Source: Myrica gale
Lineage: Eukaryota; Streptophyta; Magnoliopsida; Fagales; Myricaceae
Direction of reading: 5' to 3'
Assembly: GCA_963930655.1 (NCBI GenBank)
Contig: OZ005607.1
Location: 24,994,874 to 25,058,873, forward strand
DNA length: 64,000 nucleotides
In this document: positions 37,359-48,800 of the stretch, in pieces
Layout of the letters: each line of letters starts with the position of its first letter
Position numbering within the stretch: position 1 is the stretch's first letter
Made by a program: the position numbers and the translations under genes
Notes under the pieces: model-generated
The model's input: the letters and a program-made list of their open reading frames with translations, nothing else
Databases searched by the model: none
What the model was told of the DNA's origin: nothing

Positions 37359-37550
37359 GGGTGGGTTTGTGTTGTAAAATTTTTGTGTTGTTAAAATTTT
37401 TGGTATTGGGTTTAGTGAAAAAGAGAATAGAGGTAATTTTTTATATTTTTTGCAATGAAAAGTTATGATTTGATGGCAAAGAGAGATTATATTGTAGTAT
37501 TTTATTGTGAGAGTGAAAAGTTTTGTAAAATTTTTCATGCAAAGGCACCC
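37359..37550. mobile_element. 192-bp Harbinger-like MITE
   Basis: The left end GGGTGGGTTTGTGTTGTAAA pairs with the right end, which in reverse is GGGTGCCTTTGCATGAAAAA. Both sides carry TCA (37356-37358 and 37551-37553), a 3-bp target duplication as in PIF/Harbinger elements. There is no coding sequence. Confidence 0.6.
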
Positions 37551-38520
37551 TCAGATGCCTTGACTGTTGACCAATCATATGCAAAGTAATCAGAATCCCC
37601 AATTTTAGTAGCAATATTAATCTGAATCCCTAATGTTAGCAACTATTTCGTTGCTCTATGATTACGAGTATATGGGTTAACAGACTTGCTGCTTAAATCC
37701 TTTTCCTTACCCTTTTCCTGCATTGATCCAGTCAACTGGATACGAATAGAAACAAAAATCCCAGTAATAAAAGAAAAATAAGTAACTGCATTATATATTT
37801 AACTCAGTTGATGCCTGGAAGAATGCTATATAAACCGACCCATGTAGACAGAAAACTCGGGAAGAGCTTGTTTTCTAGCATTAATTCCACTAGGAAAAAT
37901 ACAACGAATACTGAAAGTTAAGAGCCGCTTAATTTGCAAATTGTTCAATATAATGAAAAACAAATCTACATATTGCCAAAGAAATTCCTACGCTTGAAAA
38001 GAGCTTTGACCATGTGGGATGTCTTCCTATATGATATCCTAGGCACAAATAACGGGAAAGTCTTAAAAGAAAATAAAACGAAAAATCTCAAATCCAGCAG
38101 AGCATGTTATATTGAATTCAAGCAAATCCTGACTTTTTCTGTCTCAGATTGCAATATCATAGTCCAACTGCTGCCATAGCATTTGAATGCGAAAGCATTC
38201 ACTGAACTTTTTCTTTTTTTTCTTCCTCCTCCCGCTTCAAAGTTTATCATGTCTTAACTCTGCGCGCTGGTATCCGTCAGAGCTACAAAATACTTGGAAC
38301 AAATTGAGGATATCACCGAGGTTATGCAACATATGCCTATGCTCACTAGGAGAGTGACGAGGTTTTCAGCCACAAGGGCCGGCCTAAAATGGCACTTCCA
38401 TGAATAGAGAGATAAGCAGCATTTAACCTAGCAATCAACACATCCAACACAAATAAACAAGAATCAATGTCTTCTGTGGCTGTGTAACCAAAATTAATAC
38501 TGCAAATGGGCAGAAGAGTT

Positions 38521-41500
38521 TTACTTGTCGACATCAGGTGTAGCCAAGGGATCATAAAACTCCTCCCTTTGCTCCACAGCAGGCACAGCACCTGCCATAG
38601 ATGCAATGTCTTGAACACCTTCAACCTGAAGGTGAACCATTTACGTAGAGAGTCATTTTTGACCCGTGATTCCTCTGAGATAAACAAATATGTCCCATAT
38701 ATGTGCTCTGTTATGTCGGAATGCGGGGAAGAGTAACAACCATTTTGTCCTCCCATTCAAATTTTTACAACTTAATTTTTTAAAAATACCAATAACTTCA
38801 GCACTCAACATAATTGGTACTTTTTGTTCATTATATTTGTTCTAGCACTAACTTCTTTGATACCAGAAAACAATAACTCAAGAGGAGCAAGACATAAAAA
38901 GAACCAATAGCTCTACTTTGGTTGACTAAAACAGCAGAGCAGCACAAAAAATAAATTTCTTTGGAAGAATTAACAGAAACAGGTGAAACTGATGTCCAAA
39001 CAACTTACCTGCTGAGGGTATTGTGCATAACCAGCGTATGAACCATATGCATATAATGACGGATCAGGAGTAGCCCCATAAGTATAGGCATCATAGCCTT
39101 GTCCATAACCATAATAGGCACTCCACTGACTCGGATCTACTTGCTGACCCCAGCTACCAGGTATGTCCTACAATAAATCCATATCAAAATCCTGTAAAGG
39201 GGGGTTTGAATTAAATAGAAAATTAACCATAGAAGGAAAGTTCCAGAACCTGCACAACTGAGTAACCAAATAAGAGAGCTAACCAGACATTTTCTTCAGC
39301 TATACCTATCAACCATGCCTTTGCATTAACATATACTTACGATTGAAGATAATGTAGACAAACTATCTATTGTTAGCTAATCAACATGACAGATAATGAG
39401 CTCTTTGATAAAAAATCATTCGAGCTCACTCTTTGTTTTTTCCTACTGCCGAAACAAGATACTGTTAATTTATCACCATTCCACTGAATTTTTTAACATC
39501 ATCAGGCTTGATTTGTCCATTCTGGTGTTCCTGGCTTTTGAAATAGAGCATTATACTAAAAGGTAACATAGGCAATATCCCTATAGCTGGATCAAAGTGA
39601 GCATTTATTAGAGATGAAAAAGCAATCACCTGTTTAGCTGTCGGACTCCTGCCCCAAGAAATGCGGACAATTTGTTGACCAATCATCTTTCCCTGCATCT
39701 TTTGTATAGCTTCTTCAGCAGATGCTCTATATAAACAATATGGTAGGAGAAATCAGGAACAGAAGGAAGGAAAAATACAGAAAATACTTGAGAAAAAATA
39801 GAGTGAAATAAAGAGTTTTGCTCCCTCAACAAGAAGTTTTTCTTGCAACAATCACTGCTTTATATTATTGGGACTTATTTTTCTCCTGCACATAAGGACT
39901 AGTATGGGCACCCTAAAATAGTTCAACATCCTAGCACAAATACTGATGCTTTACTAAAAGAAGGTGCCGTAAAGAGAAAAAAAATAAATGGTGATACATA
40001 TTTTGCTAGTGGCTACATGCAACATCATGACCCAAAAGACAATACAGGAAAAGTTTCAATCCCACCATTTAAAGTATCAGCAAATTCAAATAAAGGTATC
40101 ATATGCAAGCAAATATCAAACCTTGTCCCAAACTGTACAAATCCACATCCTTTGCCTGCAGGAATCTTGACATAGCCAATATCCCCAAATTGCAAGAAGG
40201 TTTGCTTCAGCTCCTCTTCTGTGACATTGGGATCCAAGTTACCAACAAAAATCTGAAAAAGAGAAAACTAGCAAGCATAAGAAATGATACATTTGAAACC
40301 GAAAAAATTTAGGATGTCTCCCTTACCGTAGTATTATTTGCATCATAATCTGCAGGAAGCACAGGCGAAGGTGTTGTGTACGCTGGCACTGGATACACTG
40401 CCGCTAGAAAAGTCCACAGGTGAAAGCACTAATTAAGCCAAAATATAATCAGAATATAACTTGAGCACAGAAAGTATGCTAGAGGACTGCCAAGCCCGTC
40501 TGCTATTGTAGGCAACACATAAACACAATGCAATACTTGACTAGTCAGTTTTGTCATTAGCAGAACATGGTGAAAACAGAACACGTGACGATAAGAGAAT
40601 GAGTCATCTGTCTGTGCAACATGACAAAAGTTTCTACAGCAGTTGCTAAGATATATGTCACCTTTAGTTGCAGGATACGGTTGAAAAGAAGTTGTCTTCT
40701 TCGGTGTAGCTGCACTAATACGCATCGGCCTAGTTGAGCAATAGACACCATTCATCTCAGTCATAGCACGATTCCTTTCTGTCTCATCAGAAAACTTAAC
40801 AAATCCATATCCCTTCGAGCGTCCGGTGTTCGGATCAGTCACAACCTTGGCACCTCTAACAGATGGATATTGGGCTCGAAAGGTCTCTTGCAACAGATAA
40901 TCAGTAACATCAGGTGCCAAATCCCCCACAAATATAGAATGTTCAGGGCCAGCCTCAGGACGCCTTTCCCCAATACCAAAAGAAGCCCAATTCAACCTGA
41001 AGGTTTGTTCAGTTCCAGGCATTTGAGTCCCATTATAACTCTGCAGAATCCTTTCAGCTGCTGCGTGGGAAACAAACTCAATAAATCCATAACCCTCAGG
41101 CTGTCCGGTGATCTTGTTACGTATAATCTTTATTGAAACTACCTGAAAACAGAAGAAGTGTCCATTTAAGAAACTAGAAACATCATTTATCAAAAAAAAA
41201 AAAAAACTAGAAACATCTTTTTCAGTGCCATGCCACAGGACTACAAGCTTGCATGAGAAGATTACCACATCATGAAAGTTTACAACCCCATAACATCCAG
41301 CGTTAACCGATGATTTATTGCAACAACAGAGTAGAATTTTAGCAAGTGTTTACCACGATTTTTAACCAACATGGAGCCTAAATCATCTCCAACAATACCG
41401 GCTATTCTGAACTCTCAATGGGTTATGCCCGAGAAGGTAGTTAATGTGCTGTAGAGTTGGAAGCGGAAGTTCGTGAACCCTTTGGCTAAGACCATTTGAA

Positions 41501-42277
41501 AGATGATTCCCTCATGTATTTTGTGGTTTTTATGGCGAGAACGCAACAGCAAGATGGTGTTCAAGAGCCAAAATTTTGGCCCTAATAAAATAACTACACA
41601 AAATTCTCTCTCCCCCCATCAAATCATCACTTTTCACACTAAATAAATATAAAAAAAATCATTCAAATTATCTATCTTCACTTTTTCACCAACTCCAACA
41701 CCCCAAAATTTTAATAATCAAACACCACCTAGATGTTTTGAGAACTCAGCATTGTCGTTGGAAAGGTTGCAGGCATTTTGGTGTAAAATTAAATAATATC
41801 CACTTCTACTGAGAATATAATATGTAAACGCCAATAAAATTCTAAAATCCGAGCTAGAGACCCCTAAAAATTCAAAAACTCAAACCTGTAGCGGAAACCC
41901 TAAAAATCCCACATCACGAAAGTGAGAGATAACGCAATAACGCATGAAGGTCTACATGTCAATTGGGTGCCTGAATATGAAAATGATTTTTACTTGCATA
42001 CATAGAGAGTTGGATACATACATTACACTAACATATATACATATACATATATACCCAGACAGAGAGATAGAGCGACAGAGAGAGAGAGGACCTCGCCAGT
42101 GTGAGAGAAGCAGCTATGTAGGTAGGATTCGTCGACCCAGTACTGCAAATCACCTATCCAGAGAGTTCTGACTTCCTCCACGGAAGTCGGCTGATGGTAA
42201 CCCTGAGGCGATGTCGTTGTCATCATCGTAGTTGCCGTTGCATATCCCTGGTAGGGTTGTGGCGGTGCGCTCATCAT
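38521..42277 (-). CDS. RBP45: RBP45/47-type RNA-binding protein, three RRMs
   Basis: Nuclear/cytoplasmic oligouridylate and poly(A) RNA-binding protein of the plant RBP45/47 (UBP1/TIA-1-like) group, linked to mRNA maturation and stress granules; family knowledge. Seven exons on the minus strand: 42277-42092, 41142-40662, 40403-40327, 40252-40122, 39726-39630, 39167-39009, 38625-38521. Phases close to 411 residues. RRM1 runs about 39-116 (RNP2 LWIGDL, RNP1 GYGFIEF), RRM2 about 131-210 (IFVGDLA, GYGFVKF), RRM3 about 249-320 (IFVGNLD, GCGFVQF). The N-terminus is rich in Gln, Pro and Thr. The C-terminus is Tyr/Gly/Gln-rich (WSAYYGYGQGYDAY) and ends FYDPLATPDVDK. Two adjacent Met codons begin the protein; the first is taken. 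Exon 1 is followed by a long CT-rich start of intron 1. It converges on the ORC1 pseudogene. The subtype (45A/B/C versus 47) is less certain than the family. Confidence 0.9.
41582..41732. repeat. Tourist-like MITE remnant in RBP45 intron 1
   Basis: Contains CTTCACTTTTTCACCAACTC and a terminal CAAACACCACC resembling one end of the family at 21063 and 35577. The other end is not evident. It lies between RBP45 exons 1 and 2. Confidence 0.4.
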
Positions 42278-42481
42278 CTTGTGCTATTGTCGTTTCTAGC
42301 TCTGTTCTTGATCTTCTCTCTTTTTCTTGCACAACTACTCCAGTATCTAATAAAGTGACTAATTGGTCTACGGAATTCCACAATATTGTCTGATTTTTTT
42401 TTTTATCCTTTTTCAATGTAATTTGATCACAATAATTGTTAAGAGTATGTCTCCTTGCGTTTCAGGACAAACATCCAAAAT

Positions 42482-42765
42482 GACTGAAATATCTTTTAAC
42501 AAAAAATAAAACTAACAAAATAAAAAAAATCAAGAAATAAATTATAATGATATATAAAAAAAGTGATGTTTTTTAATTAAAAATATTGAAACTCGATTTG
42601 AGTAATATATTTATTTTTAATTTTGACTGAAATATCTTTTAACAAAAAATAAAACTAACAAAATAAAAAAATCAAGAAATAAATTATAATGATATATAAA
42701 AAAGTGACTTTTTTAATTTAAAATATTGAAACTCGATTTTAGTAATATATTTATTTTTAATTTTT
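42482..42765. repeat. 143-bp tandem duplication
   Basis: Two adjacent copies (42482-42624, 42625-42765) beginning GACTGAAATATCTTTTAAC, differing at a few positions and in A-run lengths. It lies upstream of RBP45 exon 1. Confidence 0.9.
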
Positions 42766-42906
42766 TTATAATTTATTTCTTGAATGGATATTTAAGTTAT
42801 TTTACATGTAGTTTAACGGTCATTTTAAACTAATCATCATATGATCATATTCAAAACATAAATGGAGCAAGGGTACCAATCTTATTTTCCAATTTCTTGA
42901 CATCAT

Positions 42907-43140
42907 GTTAAATTGACAGTTGAAACTAACGAAAACATAGAGAAAAATATGTTTTTGTCTTGATAAGCCAACAAAGCATAAAAGCCTTTTTTAGGACAAA
43001 AATTGTCTATTTTTTTATGTTTTCCGTTAGTTTTAACAATTAAATTTAACTAGAGAGTGCAAAATTTGAGAAGCTCGATATCACGAAATTGAAAAATAGA
43101 GTGCAAAATATCGGTATCTCTTGCAGTGTAAAGTGTATTT
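42907..43140. mobile_element. Inverted-repeat element, probable MITE remnant
   Basis: Arms at 42907-42939 (GTTAAATTGACAGTTGAAAC onward) and 43016-43050 are near-perfect inverse copies. Downstream, GTGTAAAGTGTATTTTCC at about 43124-43141 resembles the right end of the MITEs at 18481 and 29647. A matching left end was not found. Confidence 0.45.
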
Positions 43141-43229
43141 TCCTTTTTATTTTATTTTCGTACAAATTTCCGTCACCTAACCTTAAATTTTATTTTCGCA
43201 AGTTATAAACGTGTTAAAGAAACTTTGGT

Positions 43230-43612
43230 TTGATGACAACTTTTAACGGTAATGTCTTGCATGTAAAATTTTGATAAAATTGTGAATATTTATATAGATT
43301 AAAATTTTATTGGTTTTTAGGTAAAGGTTAATAAGAAGTTTTAATGATATTTAATTTTTATTGGAGTTTGTAAAAATGTGTAAAGATAAATGATTTGATG
43401 TAGTTGTTTAATAAAAAACTATTGAAGTAATGTGAAAAAAGTATAGAGAGATAAACCTTGTTATAATTTTTTTTGTGAAAATATATTGAAATTTGTGTGA
43501 AAAGTTGTTGGAAATTGTGTAAAATGTATTAGTACTTGTGTATAAATTTTTAAGATTCTAGATATTGATTTTGTAAATACCCTATTCTATAAAAAGTGTG
43601 AAAACGAACCTG
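43230..43612. repeat. Unclassified AT-rich repeat family, copy 3
   Basis: Shares with 21396-21775 and 17941-18207 the blocks GTGAATATTTATATAGATT, GATAAATGATTTGATGTAG, AAGTATAGAGAGATAAA and a terminal AAAACGAAC. It is about 380 bp long, non-coding, with undefined termini. Confidence 0.55.
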
Positions 43613-44309
43613 CCCAAAGGTCTAATAGTATTCAATTATATTTTGAAAAATAATAATAGTTCCAAATTTCTAATCAGAGACTCATGGGCAATTTCATTAA
43701 AATATAAAAATTGAGGATCAAAATGCAAAAAGTATATAAATCTTTTTAAAATGCAATTTTTAATTTTTTTTTTCTTTCGACTACACCATGTTTGAATGTT
43801 TAAAAATCAGTCTCTCATATTGACTTATATGAGAATTTGTAATTAATAAAAATTTTGAGACCGAGACAATAATTGTAAAGAATGCCAACATTCTCATAAT
43901 TAAAGTGTGGTAAGTTTATATATCATTTAATAAATATACAACAGTCTAGAAGTGAAATTTCATGCATTGACTCATGTCTATGTGGCATCAAAGATAGTTC
44001 ATATTCAAGCAAAGCTCTATTAATATTAGTCCGGAGAAAAATATTTATTATAACCCACTACGATATTGGTCAAGCCTTGTGTGGATGTGACAAGTGCTAA
44101 AAATAAATAAATAAATAAATATATAATTATTTTATAATTATTTTATTAAGTCAAATATTGGTATGTTTGGCATCCAAATACCACCTAAGTCTAAAAAATA
44201 AATGTTTTTGCTTTCTTTCTTGTACGCAAATGTTTGGATGCTTACCAACTCACCTATCTCCTTGACTCTTTATGAAAATTTGAGACCGAGGCTATAATGC
44301 TACTGCATT

Positions 44310-44559
44310 GCCCTTTTTTAATTAAATACTTTTTAAGTACAACTTGAAGCTATTGCTACCATCTTATATGGTGTTTGTGTTCACATGTCAAAATTTGCAT
44401 CTAATAAAATAATTATAAATAATATTTATTTTTAGCCCTTTTTTAATTAAATAATTTTTAAGTACAACTTGAAGCTATTGCTACTATCTTATATGGTGTT
44501 TGTGTTCACATGTCAAAATTTTCATCTAATAAAATAATTATAAATAATATTTATTTTTA
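44310..44559. repeat. 125-bp tandem duplication
   Basis: Copies at 44310-44434 and 44435-44559 both contain AAGTACAACTTGAAGCTATT and a stretch ending in a TTATTTTTA run, differing at about five sites. The second copy runs on into a Tourist-like remnant ending near 44660. Confidence 0.9.
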
Positions 44560-44859
44560 TCAAATCATCTATTTTTACTATAATAAATATAAAAAATATC
44601 TCTTTAATTCCTCACTAACTCCCATAATCTAAATTTTTTGACTATAAAAATTGGATGAAATAAAAAAGAATCTCACGCTGGATTGATAGACTATAAATAC
44701 AAAGAAAATAGCCCCATAATTCTTATTAAAAAAATAATGGTGTTTTTTCATCTATATAGATGAGCTAGAATCCTATGTTCAATGCCCTTGAAGTATGATC
44801 AGTTCTAACCAATCAAATTCTCATCCACGTGTTCTTTGATGTGAATTATCATTTTTTTA

Positions 44860-45253
44860 GGGTTAATGTCCATTTTGGTCATTGAATTTTATGCCCTTTA
44901 TCGATTTGATCCTTAAGTTTCAAATTTGGTCATATAAGTTCTTAACTTATCCTCATTTATCGATTCAGTTATTCCGTCCAATTTCCTCTCCTCCATGCAC
45001 AGTCAGCTAACGGTGAGCCACGTCAACACCAATAATATCGCGACATGTGTACGTTTTTTTGTTTTTTAAAAATCGTACACGTGTCGCGATATTATTGATG
45101 CTGACGTGACCCACCGTTAGGTGACTGTGCACGGATGAGAAAGAATTGGACGAAATGATTAAATCGATAAATGAGGATAAACTAAGAACTTATGTGACTA
45201 AATTTGAAATTTAAAGACAAAATGGATAAAAGGGTATAAAACTCAGACACCTG
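44860..45253. mobile_element. Mutator-type MITE, copy 3, right end truncated
   Basis: Starts GGGTTAATGTCC with the same TIR as 7259 and 20284 (TTTATCGATTTGATCC, then ATATCGCGACATGTG near the centre). The inverse arm can be followed to ATAAAACTCAGACACC, but the final 20-30 bp are missing. No target duplication can be scored. The arms pair almost without spacer, so this copy is close to a simple hairpin. Confidence 0.8.
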
Positions 45254-45801
45254 GAGCCTGTTCGTTTATAAAGAATCTTCAGAATTTTTTGAATCATCAG
45301 AATTTTACAACCAAACATCATTTTTCACTACCAATAAAATTAACATCGCATAAAAATTTTCAAAACACAAAAAATCATCGCAAAACATCTTAACCGAACA
45401 TTCTCCGAGATTGGCATTAACCGTTTTTTTTAACCTTAGAAGGGAATACGATTTCTTAATTTTGCTCCAACTCACCACGCAACTCTGAAGTCGGCACGAA
45501 TATCTTGCAACTTGCCAGCGGCAAATGCGTCCACCTGTGGAGAGACTGTAATTAAGAGCGAGAGAAGTGTGGTTGGAGTTAGATGAGAGATTTAAAGCCC
45601 ACGCTTGCATCTCAGCTCTGCCAAAAAACCGAGCGCTTCATGCAACCCACGACGCCCGATCTGCATCAGAATATACGGCCCTTCAATTTCTACAAAATTC
45701 GTTGTCGAGACGCCTAAAATTCTCTTTCCCTTCTCTCTCACTCAATCTTTTGCAGTAGTCTCTGCTTCGTTCTGTATACCCCATAGACGGTACGATAAGG
45801 C

Positions 45802-48800
45802 ATGGCGATCCCAGCTGCTGTTGTTGTTGTCCCGCTGGGCATGCTTTTCATTCTCTCAGGCCTAATTGTCAATCTAATTCAGGTATTTTCTGTGATTCAG
45901 ATTTGGTAGGTATTTCCTGTAATACCAATATTTCATGGTTTTATCTTGGAGGCATCTTTTGCTATGTGTTTGGCTTAAGCTTCTTGATTTTGGGTTTCTT
46001 TCGGAAACATTTTTTTTTATCAATTTAGACGATATTGGTTTATTGCTAATTTCAAATTACCGGCAATACTGTTGTTGTTATTCTGTTTGTTTCGTCTTCT
46101 TCTTTTTCTTATTCCTTACGGGCAGTTAGTTTCCGGAGAAAACAATAAATGCTTGCAATGTATATGTATCTGGTATCTTTATCATGTTAATTGAGCACTG
46201 GCCTTGGAAGGAATACATATTCTTATGTATGGGGTTACTTCGCAACAGGTGTTTTAGAACATGTCTTGGTAAACTGGCCCAAACACAATAATTTGCACTT
46301 GTGCTTCATTTGACTCACCGTTTGAAGAGTTTTTGCCCGGTGGATGTTTCACCATATTCCCTTCCTTACAGTTTTACCCCTGATTTTCAATGAGGTTTCA
46401 CCTGCTTTTGTCCATTAGTTTAGGTGATTTTTTTTAAAAACAAAATATTAAAAGGCCGAATACAAAACTCAGAGAGTAACTTAAATATACAGGCTGTATA
46501 CTAAATTATCTGCCCGAAAAATAGGGAGCGATAAAAATGGACTTTATGTTGTCCATTGGAAGCTCTTGCCCCTCAAAAATTCTGCCTGTTTCTCTCCCTT
46601 GATGAAGTCCATGTGAGACTGGATTGCATGGTTGCACCACATTCGAAGCCCTATTCCCGAATCAATAAGGTTTCCTTTGACAACGTTGAAGCAGTGCAAG
46701 CACTGAATGAGGCATAACCATCTTACGCCACATACCACATAGAAAAATGTCCATACCCTCATTGCAATCAAACAGTGAATGAATGGCTGATCTATGATCT
46801 CAAGTCTTATTAAGAATGGAAAAAACAGATGATCTACAGTCTCTGATTTCACTTTCACATACAACACCAATTCACGATAACTTCTTTCTCCTCTACAGCT
46901 GTGGCCTTCTCATCTTAACCAAGATGGCAAATTTTCATTGTCTTTGCATTATTTCTTCCGGATTTCACAATTTTTTTTTGCGTAAGTTTAAGGTGATACT
47001 TTAAGTACACAGCTTCTGATTTTAATTATCCTCTTCTGTTTATTCTGACCAAGATACTGTGTTCTTACTAAAGAAAAAGGGTTCTGTAATGTTACCACCA
47101 ATCCTTACAATTAAGCAGGACCTCGCTTTTAGTAGGGAGGCTTTGAGTTCAAGATATAGATGGAGAGGAATGGAGGGAAAGGGATATCACCCATTATCTG
47201 GCCTACAACTACTTTTTCCTTAAGACACCAAATAAATGCCTCAAATCACTTGGTTGTGTATCTACTTTTGCCTTACTTTGTACAGTTGTCTAGTTTTTAT
47301 ATATATTTATCTTTTCAGGCAGTTCTGTTCACCCTTGTTCGTCCATTATCAATAAATTTATATAGAAGGATCAACAAATTAGTTGCCGAATTGCTGTGGT
47401 TGGAGATTATATGGCTCATTGATTGGTGGGCAGGTGTCAAGGTGATTGTTTTTTCTTCTTCTTAAAACTGCTTATTTGGTCATTTATACGCATCTTTTTT
47501 CCACATTCTTTTCCTTGTGACCTAGATGTATATAAGTTCCACGTCAAGGATCTGTTTTCCGAAGTTCTGATCTTGTTAGGTATATGGAATGGTGATAAAA
47601 TAGCAGGATGAGGTGAAAAACTAATTCTGTGATACTATAACATACTAACATTATTGGCCTTAAATCAAACTACATTTTCACTCTTAACCGAATTTCACGC
47701 TCTACGCGTGTGTTTTCGGTGTCGAGCCTTTTGAATCAGTTACAGATACCCATATTGCGTGAATTATAGATCTTTTCCTCCAAAGTTCTGGCTGTTCTCA
47801 AATTGTGAAAGTCATCCTTTGCACTTGATAGTAACATTAATTCCTATAAACTGTAAGAGTTCACACCTAATTGTGAGGAGTGAACTGTAGGGGTTCATAG
47901 CCACACCATGAGAAACGATCCAAAGCCTTTCACGTAGGAGCCTTTTCTCTCTATCTCTCTCTTACAAAAAATAATTCCAAAACTAGGAATTTATCATAAC
48001 AATAGAAAAAATTTGTTGGACTATAGAAAGCAGCTATTGAACAACTCATATTGAGAAAATAAGTATCACTAAGATTTGTGCTAAACCAAAAGTTCAATTG
48101 TTATGTTGCTGGCAGTTTGAGAATTGATGTAAGATAAGCAACCATGCTTCTAGATTTTGTCGAACATATTATTTGAAGAATGCTTCTAAACATCAAATAG
48201 GCAGAGACACTGCCTAAATTGTCCACCAACTTTCAATTAGAAATGCCAGAACTGGTTCCTTCATTGGTACTAGCTTTTATGAGGCTCATGAAATTAGGGA
48301 AATTTTCAGCTCAATCCATCTCACCAATATACAATGACGAATTCAGGATGTAGTTAAGTGTAACTGAGCACAGAAATATTCATGCATTATCTGTTCTTTC
48401 TATTGGGGGAAAGATAAGTTTGGTCTCTAGAATCTCCTCCTAAACCCTGAAAACATGGAACCTCCAAGGTTTTATAGATGTTACTAATAGTTGGACACTT
48501 TTTTGATTTGTCAAGTTCTACATTCTTATTATCTACTGGGAACATCGAAGTAACAGAGGAAAGAACTACAAAGAAGAGCTCAAGTAATATTTATAACAAA
48601 GAGCAATTAGATTACATAGATGGACAAACATCTCCATCTTTATCTTTAAGTTTCTTATTTACCATCAATTACTATAGCAAAGAAAAATGTATATATTGTT
48701 AATTATTCAACATTTTATCTTGATACTGCATAGTAACTTAGGGCCAAAAGTGCAATTCGAGTGACCTCAGTGAAAAGTGAGTTTTCTTTTTCTCCTTATT

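Larger units (their letters stand above)
36903..38520. other. Intergenic between convergent ORC1 pseudogene and RBP45
   Basis: No intact gene. It contains a duplicated block of about 90 bp (37011-37105 and 37674-37760), an RNase H-like LINE scrap (37137-37330) and a small MITE (37359-37550). The last few hundred bases are probably the RBP45 3' UTR, transcribed on the minus strand. Confidence 0.5.
42278..45801. other. Intergenic between divergent RBP45 and LPAT2
   Basis: No gene seen. It holds two tandem duplications (143-bp and 125-bp periods), an inverted-repeat element at 42907-43140, a copy of the ~380-bp family, a Tourist-like remnant near 44395-44660 and a truncated Mutator-type MITE. 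The last few hundred bases are expected to contain the LPAT2 promoter and 5' UTR. Confidence 0.5.
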
